NCBI GenBank assembly: GCA_965277275.1
Contig: CBDICG010000002.1
Location: 2,542,001 to 2,606,000 of the forward strand
Direction: 5' to 3'
DNA length: 64,000 nucleotides
Source: HLUCCA09 sp965277275
GTDB taxonomy: Bacteria > Pseudomonadota > Alphaproteobacteria > Rhodobacterales > Rhodobacteraceae
Of this stretch, positions 54,469 to 64,000 are shown piece after piece. Both the position numbers and the translations under genes were made by a program. Each line of letters begins with the position of its first letter. Position 1 is the first letter of the stretch. Below the pieces are notes generated by a model. The model was not told where the DNA came from. It ran no database searches and saw only the letters and a list, made by a program, of their open reading frames with translations.

Positions 54469-55494
54469 CTAGCGCTGTGCCAGCATCGCGAGACGGATGA
54501 AGAGCCGCTCCACGAGCGCTGCCTGCGGTGCCGTTTGCCCGGCCGAACGCAACGCGAGATCCGTTTCCATCAGCAGCGACAGCGCCTGCTCCAGCTTCAT
54601 CCGGCCCCAGCGGCTCGCTTGCTGGGTCATGGCTTCGCGCCGGGGGCCGAAGACGGGCGGACGCATCCTCCCCAGCGCAGCACCCGGTCCTTGGGGATCG
54701 CTGGCAGCCGCGTGCAGGGCTCGGAAATGGCGGGATGCGGCAATCACCATGGCCACGGGTTGAATTCCCTGACCCTCAAGCCGGTGCATCAGTGGGCCGA
54801 TGTCCCGTTGCCGGCCTCCGGCGGCGGCGGCGAGCACATCATCGACGGCGGCCTCGATCGTCAGGGGAGCGCATTCTGCAACCTCCCCGCTCGAGAGCGG
54901 GGCCGCATCATCGTACTTATAGAGTCCGATCTTCTCGACAGTCTGCCGGAAGTCACCGGGGTCGAGCGTGCGGGCAAGCGCTTCGAGGTCTGTCATCGCT
55001 TCGGGAGCGATGTTCGTCAGGCCCGCGCGCTGTAGCTCGGCGGCGATCTCGTCCCGCCCCGGCGGATCGTCGTAGAGCGCGATACATGCTGCACTGCGGT
55101 GTCCCTCGAAGAGCTTGCGCAGCTTTGAGCGGGCCGGCAGGGCGGCGGCCGTGGCAACAAGAAACGCGTCGCCCTCGGCCCAAAGCTTCAACGCGCCATC
55201 GAAGGCAGCCACGAGGCCGTCGCCCGCATCCTCCACAAGAACCGCCCGCTGTCCGGGGAAGAACCCGGTCGCCTTCATCGCGTCGGCCACCAGGCCGGGG
55301 CTGCGCCGCGCCTCGGCGGCGTCGACGCGTTCGAGCCGCATTTCTTCCTCGGCGCCGCGGCCAAGGAGGGCCGTCAGCATATCCGCGCGTTTCAGGGCAA
55401 CACGCATGGCATCGGCGCCGTAGATCAGCGCACCGCCGCGACCCGGATCCGGCCGGGCGAGAAAGGCCTTCCCATCGCGCGCGCTCAGCTTCAC
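54469..55494 (-). CDS. holA: DNA polymerase III delta subunit
   Basis: The protein has 341 residues: GGALIYGADAMRVALKRADML N-terminal AAA+ part, LVATAAALPARSKLRKLFEG, and a helical C-terminus with SRHFRALHAAASDPQGPG. The clamp-loader delta subunit opens the beta clamp. It overlaps the lptE stop by ATGA, as in many Rhodobacterales (leuS-lptE-holA). Confidence 0.9.
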   Translation of the reverse strand: MKLSARDGKAFLARPDPGRGGALIYGADAMRVALKRADMLTALLGRGAEEEMRLERVDAAEARRSPGLVADAMKATGFFPGQRAVLVEDAGDGLVAAFDGALKLWAEGDAFLVATAAALPARSKLRKLFEGHRSAACIALYDDPPGRDEIAAELQRAGLTNIAPEAMTDLEALARTLDPGDFRQTVEKIGLYKYDDAAPLSSGEVAECAPLTIEAAVDDVLAAAAGGRQRDIGPLMHRLEGQGIQPVAMVIAASRHFRALHAAASDPQGPGAALGRMRPPVFGPRREAMTQQASRWGRMKLEQALSLLMETDLALRSAGQTAPQAALVERLFIRLAMLAQR

Positions 55495-55988
55495 GGCAGC
55501 CAGCCCGATGCGGTGGCCAATAGACGGTCGGCCACCCGATCCGCGAGAATGATCGCCGCGCGCTCGCGTGCGTCCGCGCGCGCCGTCCGGACGGCGACGG
55601 AGGTCCCGCGATCGGTGAAGCTCGCCGAGCTCTCGACACGGCCTTGCGTCAGCAACGCCCCCGCGCCGTTGAGCACTTCGAACGCCGCGCTTCCGACAAT
55701 CACCAGCCGCAGGTTCGATCCCGTGCCGGACAGCGCAAGGCTATCCTCGCGCAAGCCCAGCACGTAGGTCAGGCGCAGGTCGCCCGCCTCGGGGCGCCCC
55801 AACCGGTCTTCAAGCTGGGCGACGAAGGCGAAGGCCTCGCGCGAATTCGGCGGGTCCGCCAGCACGCGCCCGCGCAGGCCAGCGCCCGCACCGCCCGGCG
55901 CATAAACCGGGGAAAAGCCGCACGAAGCCGCCAGCCCGGCCCCCCCAAGCGCGACGAAGCCGCGTCGGCTGAGCGCGCCTCTGGCCAT
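55491..55988 (-). CDS. lptE: LPS-assembly lipoprotein LptE
   Basis: The protein has 165 residues. Signal sequence SRRGFVALGGAGLAASCGFS has both a twin-arginine-like SRRGFV and a lipobox (AASC), followed by GFSPVYAPGG, a hallmark of this family in alphaproteobacteria. It helps the LptD channel place LPS in the outer membrane. It starts one base after the leuS stop. Confidence 0.88.
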   Translation of the reverse strand: MARGALSRRGFVALGGAGLAASCGFSPVYAPGGAGAGLRGRVLADPPNSREAFAFVAQLEDRLGRPEAGDLRLTYVLGLREDSLALSGTGSNLRLVIVGSAAFEVLNGAGALLTQGRVESSASFTDRGTSVAVRTARADARERAAIILADRVADRLLATASGWLP

Positions 55989-55989
55989 C

Positions 55990-58548
<2,559 letters not shown>

Positions 58549-58659
58549 GGGGACCTGCTCTTGCTCTTGGCGGAAGGGGCGCGCCATCGACGCTGGATCG
58601 CCGGGCGCAACGCGTAGCCCTGATACGGCGCCCGCCATCGCACGTAAAGGCCGGGGCTG

Positions 58660-58705
58660 GGCGCGGCCCTTGGCTTCTTCTTGCTTCAAATACCGAATCC
58701 CGGCG
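58660..58705 (-). repeat. Short interspersed intergenic repeat, copy 4 (diverged)
   Basis: On the minus strand this block reads GGGATTCGGTATTTGAAGCA followed by AGAAGAAGCC. The layout matches copies 1-3 (GGTATTT core, purine-rich tail). It lies upstream of leuS. Confidence 0.4.
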
Positions 58706-58741
58706 GCTGCCACATGGTGCTGCGTCGGGGGGTGACGCGCC

Positions 58742-59266
58742 TCAGAGGTTCCCGTCAGCGATTCGCAGCTGCCGTGCGCGGGTCAGGATGGCGTCTTCGA
58801 CCGCGCGCTTGGTATCTGCGTCCACCGGGCCGGATCTGGTCGCCATCGCAACGCGCAACGAGCGCGCGTCCAGGGCCGGGTCGCGGATCTGGATGGTCGC
58901 GCGGTAGGCGCGCCCTCCCCCGGGAGGAGTGCCGTATCCCATTACGATCACGCCGGAAAAAGGATCGACCGTCTCTATGGGCAGGAAGCTGAGCACGTCG
59001 AGCGACGCATTCCAAAGGAACCGGTTTACTTCGAGCGTGATGTTCGGGTCGTCGGTGTTCACGAAGAGATCCCAGATCGTCTCGCGCTGGGTGCCGTCGT
59101 CGTTCAGCGCGGGATCGAACTCGGCCGGGATGTTGGCATTGTCGGAGACGGGTCGCGTGAGGATGTTGCCTTCGCCCTCGCTGCAGGCGGCCAGCATTGC
59201 AAATCCCGCGCAGGCCATCAGGGCGCGGGCGATGATGCGGCGCCGGATACCCGGGGTGCGAGACAC
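58742..59266 (-). CDS. DUF3576 family lipoprotein
   Basis: The protein has 174 residues. Signal peptide with lipobox (ARALMACAGFAMLAACSEG) and then the family core: ETIWDLFVNTDDPNITLEVNRFLW, LDVLSFLPIETVDPFSGVIVMGYG. The GTG at 59266 gives a standard signal peptide; ATG at 59219 or 59350 cannot be excluded. Outer-membrane lipoprotein of unknown role, frequent beside leuS-lptE-holA. Confidence 0.82.
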   Translation of the reverse strand: MSRTPGIRRRIIARALMACAGFAMLAACSEGEGNILTRPVSDNANIPAEFDPALNDDGTQRETIWDLFVNTDDPNITLEVNRFLWNASLDVLSFLPIETVDPFSGVIVMGYGTPPGGGRAYRATIQIRDPALDARSLRVAMATRSGPVDADTKRAVEDAILTRARQLRIADGNL

Positions 59267-59709
59267 AGCCGAACCGCCGCGCACCGCCTCACGGGCGGGT
59301 GCACCCGACGCGCGGCGCAATACCAGACGTGTGGAACCCTCATGATCCATGACGCGTGCGTAGCGCAGGCCCACAAGAGCGGCAAGGTCAAACGCCCGGG
59401 TGAGTCTCAGGGCAGGATAGAGAGTGCGGCGACCACGACTCACCCAATGGCCCTCCCCAGGCCCCAAAAGAGCCCTAACTCTGCGTCATCTGGTGATACT
59501 TCCGATCGAATCCGGGCCTCGGAATGGCACATCGTTGCAAACCGGCTTCGGGGGCACCGATCACTGTGGCATACCTGCACCAATTCTGGGGCGCGCCCGG
59601 GGCAATTCCTGCCTCCGCTTGCGTTCTCAGCCATCCGGAGCGAAGAGAACGCATGCCCAATTCGGCCCACGGGGTTGTGGGGCTCCTTTTGAACACACGA
59701 GGGAAAACG
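59267..59709. other. Long leader/intergenic region upstream of the porin
   Basis: No gene is seen. The feature of note is a 9+9 inverted repeat at 59620-59653 (listed separately). The porin promoter is probably in this region but was not fixed. Confidence 0.45.
59620..59653 (+). promoter_or_regulatory. Perfect 9+9 inverted repeat in the porin leader
   Basis: TGCGTTCTC (59620-59628) and GAGAACGCA (59645-59653) pair perfectly around a 16-base centre, 57 bases before the porin ATG. It could be an operator or an mRNA stem controlling an abundant outer-membrane protein. Confidence 0.5.
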
Positions 59710-60759
59710 ATGAAAAAGGTCCTTCTCACCTCCACGGCTCTGGTCGCCTTTGCTGGCGTCGCGGCTGCCGAGGTTGCGATCACCGGTAACGCCGAAATGG
59801 GTGTTTCTGGCGGCTCGTTCGATGTCACCAACGCAGCTGGCGAAAGCGCAGATGCAACGGTTCCGGTTCAGTTCTACAACGACGTCGATGTCGACTTCGA
59901 TATGTCGGGCGAAACGGACAACGGCATCTCGTTCGGTGCATCCGTCGATCTCGACGAAGCTCCCAACCTTGCCAACGAATTTGATGACATGGGTATCACC
60001 GTGTTCATCTCCGGCGACTTCGGCACCCTGACGATGGGTGACACCGACGGCGCACTGGACTTCGTGACCCAGGACATGGGTATCGCGAACCCGGGCTCGA
60101 TCAACGACGCTGAAACCGAGCACCTCGGCTACCTCGGCGCGTGGCTCGACGGTTCGGGCGACGGCCAGATCGTTCGCTACGACTACTCGTTCGACGCCTT
60201 CACCTTCGCAGTGTCCGTCGAGCAGATGCCGACGGGTGCGGACGGCGAAGTCCTCGAAGACGACGACGACCTCACCTGGGCCATCGGTGCTGGCTATGAC
60301 TTCGAGTTCGGTGGCGGTTCCGCTGGCGTCTCGCTCGGCTACCAGTACTCCGACAATGGTGTTATCCAGGTCGGCGGCGGCACCGGCGACGACTCCGTGT
60401 CGATCGGCCTGAACGCCGGTGAAGTTGCAGCAATCGCCGTCGGCGGTTCGGTCAACCTCGACAACGGCCTCGGCGCAGCCCTGACGTACACCAACTTCGA
60501 CTTCGACGAAGGTGACGACGTCACGCACATCGGTATCGGCGCTGGTTACAGCTTCGACGCATTCTCGGTCCACGCCAACTACGGTCAGTGGGACGCGGAC
60601 TCTGTGACCGTCTCCGGCTTCGGCCTCTCGGCTGGGTATGACCTCGGCGGCGGCGCATCGCTGCTGGCAGGCTACTCGAACTCCACGGCCGACGACGATG
60701 ACTCGGAAGCAGAGATCAACACCGAGCTGTTCTCGCTGGGTCTCTCCTTCTCCTTCTAA
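59710..60759 (+). CDS. Outer-membrane porin (Rhodobacter-type)
   Basis: The protein has 349 residues. Signal peptide MKKVLLTSTALVAFAGVAAA, then alternating beta strands with acidic loops (DDDDL, TADDDDSEAE) and a C-terminal aromatic LFSLGLSFSF, the outer-membrane insertion signature. Sixteen-strand trimeric porin by family. High Asp/Gly content suits a marine outer membrane. GAGGGAAAACG precedes the ATG. Codon use is strongly biased, a sign of high expression. Confidence 0.93.
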   Translation: MKKVLLTSTALVAFAGVAAAEVAITGNAEMGVSGGSFDVTNAAGESADATVPVQFYNDVDVDFDMSGETDNGISFGASVDLDEAPNLANEFDDMGITVFISGDFGTLTMGDTDGALDFVTQDMGIANPGSINDAETEHLGYLGAWLDGSGDGQIVRYDYSFDAFTFAVSVEQMPTGADGEVLEDDDDLTWAIGAGYDFEFGGGSAGVSLGYQYSDNGVIQVGGGTGDDSVSIGLNAGEVAAIAVGGSVNLDNGLGAALTYTNFDFDEGDDVTHIGIGAGYSFDAFSVHANYGQWDADSVTVSGFGLSAGYDLGGGASLLAGYSNSTADDDDSEAEINTELFSLGLSFSF

Positions 60760-60782
60760 TCCGAAGGCGAAGCGTAACAGGA
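60112..60782 (+). terminator. Rho-independent terminator of the porin gene
   Basis: The stem begins at 60782 and ends at 60809 (coordinates of the end field should be read as 60812). AAAGAGCGGGCC and GGCCCGCTCTTT form a perfect 12-bp stem with a CATC tetraloop, followed by T and CC. Confidence 0.3.
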
Positions 60783-60812
60783 AAGAGCGGGCCCATCGGC
60801 CCGCTCTTTTCC
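60782..60812 (+). terminator. Strong terminator after the porin gene
   Basis: AAAGAGCGGGCC (60782-60793) and GGCCCGCTCTTT (60798-60809) form a perfect 12-bp stem with loop CATC, followed by TCC. It lies 22 bases past the stop codon. Confidence 0.9.
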
Positions 60813-61043
60813 GTTTGTGGGCGCCCCTGCGCACGCCTCCCTGCCGCAAGAGGTGCGCCCAGCGCCCATTGATACCCCGCCCGTCGCGTTCATTGCGGCG
60901 ATGTCCCGTGCAAACGCCCGTCCCCAGCGTGTACGAGTACGCGCATCTGCCGCCCGCGCATCGTCGGCGCTGCTTGTCACCCGTCCGAGTACCTTCCCTC
61001 CTCCCCGTCCGGGTGCTAGCAGCAGCGCGCAGGAGGATCCGCC

Positions 61044-62540
61044 ATGGCCAAACCGCTCGCAGCGCAGCGCGTCACTGCAGCCGACGTCAAACGTGCCTAT
61101 GCCAAGGCCCACGCCTTGCATCAGGCCGGCCGTCTTGCGGAAGCGGAGGAGGGCTACCGGGCGGTCGCCGCTGTCGCCCCGACCCTCGCCGAACCAAAGT
61201 ATCAACTCGGCCGGATCGCTACCGCAAGAGGGGATGCGGAGGCGGCGCTTGCGCATTACGAAAGCGCGCTCCGGATCAAACCAGAAGAGCCAGCGCTCCT
61301 TTCCGCGCGCGCCGAGGCCCTTGGCGCGCTCGGCCGGTCCGACTTGGCGCTCGCGGCCTACGACACGCTCATCAAGTCCAATCCCAAACAAGTGAAGCCC
61401 CGCGCCGACAAAGCGCTCCTGCTCCAGCGCCTCGGCCGGTTCGAGGCTGCCGAAACGGAGTTGCGTGGTGCGCTCAAGCGCAGTCCGCGTGACGGCGAGC
61501 TCTACCGAATGCTCACGGCCACGCACAAGACGCGCAAGGGCGAGCTCTTGCTACGCCAAATGCTGAACGCGCACGCCGATTCCGCTGTCCAGGGCATCTC
61601 CCGCATGCAGCTGCAATTCGCCCTCGCAAAGGCGATGGTCGATACCGGCGCGCATGATCGCGTGTTCCGCTACCTCGATCCCGCGAACGCGGCCATGCGC
61701 GCCGCCCAGCCCTACGACATTGCCGCACGTCAGGCGGAAGTGTCGGGGTTGATGCAAGCGTTCGATGGGGCGGATCTCACGCCCAACGCCGAAGCCCCGC
61801 CCGGCCCGACGCCGATTTTCATCACCGGCCTGCCGCGCTCCGGTACGACACTGGTCGAGCAGATCCTCGCCTCGCACCCCGCGGTGACCGGCGCGGGGGA
61901 GCGCCGCTTCGTTCTTGAAGAAGCCTATGCGGCGATGGGCGATCCCGGCCGCGGCTTCACACCCCTCGATGCCCTCTCTCCCGATGCGCTCGGGGGCTTC
62001 GCCCGGCGCTATCTCGATGCCCTCGCCGCGGCCGTTCCCGAGGCTCCCGTCGTGACCGACAAGTCGATCCAGTCACACCTCGTGCTCGGCCTCATCGCCA
62101 AGGCCCTCCCCCAGGCTCGCCTCATCGTCGTCCGCCGCGATCCGCGCGACATCGGCCTGTCGATCTATCGTAATCTCTTTGCCCCCGGCACGCACCTCTA
62201 CGCCTACGATCAGGCCGATATCGCCGCCTACATCGCGAGCTTCGAGCGCATGATCGCCTTCTGGCGCGAGGCCATGCCCGGCAGGTTCACCGAAGTCAGC
62301 TACGAAGACCTCGTCGCCGATCCCGAGCCGCAAAGCCGCAGGCTCGTGGCCGCCGCCGGTCTTGATTGGGACGACGGATGCCTCACCTTCCACGAAACAG
62401 ACCGGCAGGTTGCCACATTGTCGGTTCAGCAGGTGCGTCAGCCGATCCACGCGGGCTCGAAAGGCGGCTGGCGCCGGTACGAAGCCGATCTTGGGCCAAT
62501 GCTGGCCGCATTCGAGGAACACGGGGTGACCCTGCCATGA
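61044..62540 (+). CDS. TPR-repeat protein fused to a sulfotransferase domain
   Basis: The protein has 498 residues. Residues about 15-200 are tetratricopeptide-like helices (AHALHQAGRLAEAEEGYRAV, LGRIATARGDAEAALAHYESAL). Residues 250-498 are a sulfotransferase fold: 5'-PAPS loop IFITGLPRSGTTLVEQILASHP, ITDKSIQSH-like segment, and the 3'-phosphate region RLIVVRRDPRDIGLSIYRNLF. It may sulfate a glycan, lipid or protein. AGGAGGATCC precedes the ATG. Coupled by ATGA to the YggS gene. Confidence 0.88.
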   Translation: MAKPLAAQRVTAADVKRAYAKAHALHQAGRLAEAEEGYRAVAAVAPTLAEPKYQLGRIATARGDAEAALAHYESALRIKPEEPALLSARAEALGALGRSDLALAAYDTLIKSNPKQVKPRADKALLLQRLGRFEAAETELRGALKRSPRDGELYRMLTATHKTRKGELLLRQMLNAHADSAVQGISRMQLQFALAKAMVDTGAHDRVFRYLDPANAAMRAAQPYDIAARQAEVSGLMQAFDGADLTPNAEAPPGPTPIFITGLPRSGTTLVEQILASHPAVTGAGERRFVLEEAYAAMGDPGRGFTPLDALSPDALGGFARRYLDALAAAVPEAPVVTDKSIQSHLVLGLIAKALPQARLIVVRRDPRDIGLSIYRNLFAPGTHLYAYDQADIAAYIASFERMIAFWREAMPGRFTEVSYEDLVADPEPQSRRLVAAAGLDWDDGCLTFHETDRQVATLSVQQVRQPIHAGSKGGWRRYEADLGPMLAAFEEHGVTLP

Positions 62541-63208
62541 GCCTTTCCGACATCCGCGCGCGCCTCTCCAAGGCGGCCGAGGCCGCTGACCGCAGCCCGG
62601 ACAGCGTCTCGCTGATCGCGATCTCGAAGGTCCAGCCGCTGGAGCGTGTCGAAGCCGTTCTCGACGCGGGGCACCGCGTCTACGGCGAGAACCGCGTGCA
62701 GGAGGCGCAATCCAAGTGGCCCGCCTTCAAGGAGCGTTATGACGGCGTGGAATTGCATCTCGTCGGCCCGCTCCAATCCAACAAGGCCCGCGCCGCGCTC
62801 GAGCTCTTCGATGTCATCCACACGCTCGACCGTCCCAAACTGGCGAAGGCCCTCGCGCGCCTCGCCCAGGAAACCGGACATTGCCCACCGCTCTTCATCC
62901 AGGTCAATACCGGGGAGGAGCCCCAGAAAGCGGGGATCCTGCCGGACGACGCCGATGCGTTCGTGGCCGAGGCGCGGGCCCTCGATCTGCCCCTCGCCGG
63001 CCTGATGTGCATCCCGCCGGTCGAAGAGGAGCCAAGCCTACACTTCGCCCTGCTCGCCCGGCTCGCCAGCCGTAACGGTCTCACGGGTCTATCCATGGGG
63101 ATGTCCGGTGACTTCGAGCGCGCCATCGCCCAGGGCGCCACCCATGTGCGCGTCGGCTCGGCCATCTTCGGCGCCCGCACCCCCGGCCAGACCACGTCCC
63201 AACCCTGA
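62537..63208 (+). CDS. YggS-family pyridoxal-phosphate homeostasis protein
   Basis: The protein has 223 residues, a single TIM-barrel alanine-racemase-like domain: LIAISKVQPLERVEAVLDAG (PLP lysine in SKVQP), VYGENRVQEAQSKWP, LHLVGPLQSNKAR, IQVNTGEEPQKAGI, LSMGMSGDFERAIAQGATHVRVGSAIFG. It binds PLP without known catalysis and keeps PLP and amino-acid pools balanced. Overlaps the sulfotransferase gene. Confidence 0.93.
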   Translation: MSLSDIRARLSKAAEAADRSPDSVSLIAISKVQPLERVEAVLDAGHRVYGENRVQEAQSKWPAFKERYDGVELHLVGPLQSNKARAALELFDVIHTLDRPKLAKALARLAQETGHCPPLFIQVNTGEEPQKAGILPDDADAFVAEARALDLPLAGLMCIPPVEEEPSLHFALLARLASRNGLTGLSMGMSGDFERAIAQGATHVRVGSAIFGARTPGQTTSQP

Positions 63209-63338
63209 ACGCACCCGGCCACACCTGCGCTTTGCGGCGCAAAGCGCACTGCCCCAAAGCGCCCGGACCAGCCGCGCAAGACGGATCGCGCAATGCTCCC
63301 GCCCGAGGCAACCGGCGGAGATCCACCCACCAGGCCAA

Positions 63339-63404
63339 ATCCCGCCCCTTCAGCTTGGCGCGAAATACCTCGGGGGAGCGGCACAGCCGCGGGGGCAGCG
63401 CCCC
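63339..63404 (-). repeat. Short interspersed intergenic repeat, copy 2
   Basis: The minus strand reads CTCCCCCGAGGTATTTCG, then CGCCAAGCTGAAGGGGCGGG, almost identical to copy 1 at 421-492. It starts directly past the stop of the L,D-transpeptidase gene. Confidence 0.55.
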
Positions 63405-63908
63405 CTACCGGACAACAACACGCGTGCCATATCCGATTCGCGGCAGGATCCACGTCAGGTGATCGCGCCGGAAGGCCAGGCAGCCTTCGGTCGGGGTCTG
63501 CGCGCGCCGCCAGATGTGCAGGAAGATCGCCGAGCCACGGCCAGGCTCTCCCTCGGGCCAGTTCCAATCGGTCAGCAGCACCAGGTCATAGAGCGGATCG
63601 GGACGGCGCAGATGCTCGTGGGAATACTCGTGTGGCGCGCGCACAAGGCTGTTGTAACGCGGGTCGACCGGGTCGTCCGACCACAGATCCCGTGGCCCGA
63701 TCGGGGCCGCCCAGGGAATGGGCCGCGCCATCCGGTCGGGCCGGTAGAGAGCTCCGACGATCCGGTGCACCCCGCGGGGTGTCGCGCCATCGCCCTCGCG
63801 CTTGTCCGAACGGACCCCGCCCCGCCCGCGCGCGACCGGAAAGCGCCGCCCGGCAAAGCGCAGGCCCGTCGGTGTCAGAACCATGTCCCGCGGGCTGAGC
63901 CCGCTCAC
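63405..63908 (-). CDS. L,D-transpeptidase (YkuD domain)
   Basis: The protein has 167 residues. YkuD core with PVARGRGGVRSDKREGDGATP and the catalytic segment IFLHIWRRAQTPTEGCLAF (Cys; His in LHIW). The canonical motif is HGC, here TEGC. No signal peptide is visible, so the start may be misread or the enzyme is exported by another route. GTG at 63908 overlaps the ribA stop (GTGA); ATG at 63884 is an alternative. Confidence 0.83.
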   Translation of the reverse strand: MSGLSPRDMVLTPTGLRFAGRRFPVARGRGGVRSDKREGDGATPRGVHRIVGALYRPDRMARPIPWAAPIGPRDLWSDDPVDPRYNSLVRAPHEYSHEHLRRPDPLYDLVLLTDWNWPEGEPGRGSAIFLHIWRRAQTPTEGCLAFRRDHLTWILPRIGYGTRVVVR

Positions 63909-64000
63909 GACAAGTGGCCGGACTTGGCGCGCTTGGTCGCCAGATAGGCCGCGTTCTCCGCCGTTTCGCCCGCCCGCAGCGAAACCCTCTCCGCCACGGC
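63905..64000 (-). CDS. ribA: 3' end of a GTP cyclohydrolase II (RibA)-like gene
   Basis: The last 31 codons are visible: RVSLRAGETAENAAYLATKRA followed by KSGHLS and a stop. The NAAYLATKRAKSGH ending matches the C-terminus of RibA proteins. The gene continues past the right edge. Judged from a short fragment. Confidence 0.6.
   Translation of the reverse strand, partial: AVAERVSLRAGETAENAAYLATKRAKSGHLS

Noticed and set aside
60782..60812. Duplicate terminator entry with a wrong end coordinate in the feature list
   Set aside because: The low-confidence entry for the porin terminator carries a mistaken end value; the entry spanning 60782-60812 is the correct one.

Overview
The window reads as a high-GC alphaproteobacterial chromosome segment, most likely from the Rhodobacteraceae (Roseobacter group). 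This rests on family content rather than a search. The indicators are a short LOV photoreceptor with the RsLOV-like C-terminal helix, an HWE-family kinase fused to CheB/CheR, a carnitine dehydrogenase-thioesterase fusion, an FYDLN_acid (TIGR02300) protein, a VPLPA-CTERM relic, a DUF3576 lipoprotein, two VWA-containing TadG-like proteins and a hom/glpX/recJ block. Coding density is high and many neighbours overlap by 4 bases (ATGA or GTGA).

Left part (1-13 kb): a partial beta-keto acid cleavage enzyme (BKACE); a divergent module of a membrane-anchored Mur ligase plus alpha/beta hydrolase (minus) facing a D-Ala-D-Ala-ligase-like ATP-grasp enzyme (plus), with an 8+8 inverted repeat in their 49-bp gap; a carnitine degradation operon (BKACE, SDR, dehydrogenase/thioesterase); a kpsT / kpsE-like / kdsA polysaccharide-export set; a UDG-family protein coupled to an SseB-like protein. 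At 13-17.5 kb a CheB-CheR-PAS-HWE kinase and a single-domain response regulator lie divergent to the LOV protein.

Centre (17.6-31 kb): a seven-gene thiamin salvage and uptake operon (thiM-E-D-Y-tenA-thiZ-X) under a TPP riboswitch with a visible promoter and a hairpin that can mask the thiM ribosome binding site; an intergenic stretch with two perfect DnaA-box 9-mers; a complete mnhA-G Na+/H+ antiporter operon; and glutamate dehydrogenase. At 31.7-37 kb there is a Tad-pilus-related set of two paralogous VWA proteins and two TadE/TadF-like pseudopilins, with strong hairpins after each VWA gene.

Right part (37-64 kb): homoserine dehydrogenase, GlpX, RecJ and tRNA-Glu, then a decayed, lower-GC stretch (43-48.8 kb) holding two pseudogenes, a DEAD-box helicase and orphan ORFs, ending at tRNA-Ala. 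After it come housekeeping genes (TIGR02300 protein, YgjP-like peptidase, GntR plus amidotransferase, folE2, aroQ, holA-lptE-leuS order, DUF3576 lipoprotein), an outer-membrane porin with a leader inverted repeat, a TPR-sulfotransferase coupled to a YggS protein, an L,D-transpeptidase and the 3' end of ribA. A short interspersed repeat occurs in at least four intergenic sites.

No complete insertion sequence, CRISPR array or rRNA gene was seen.
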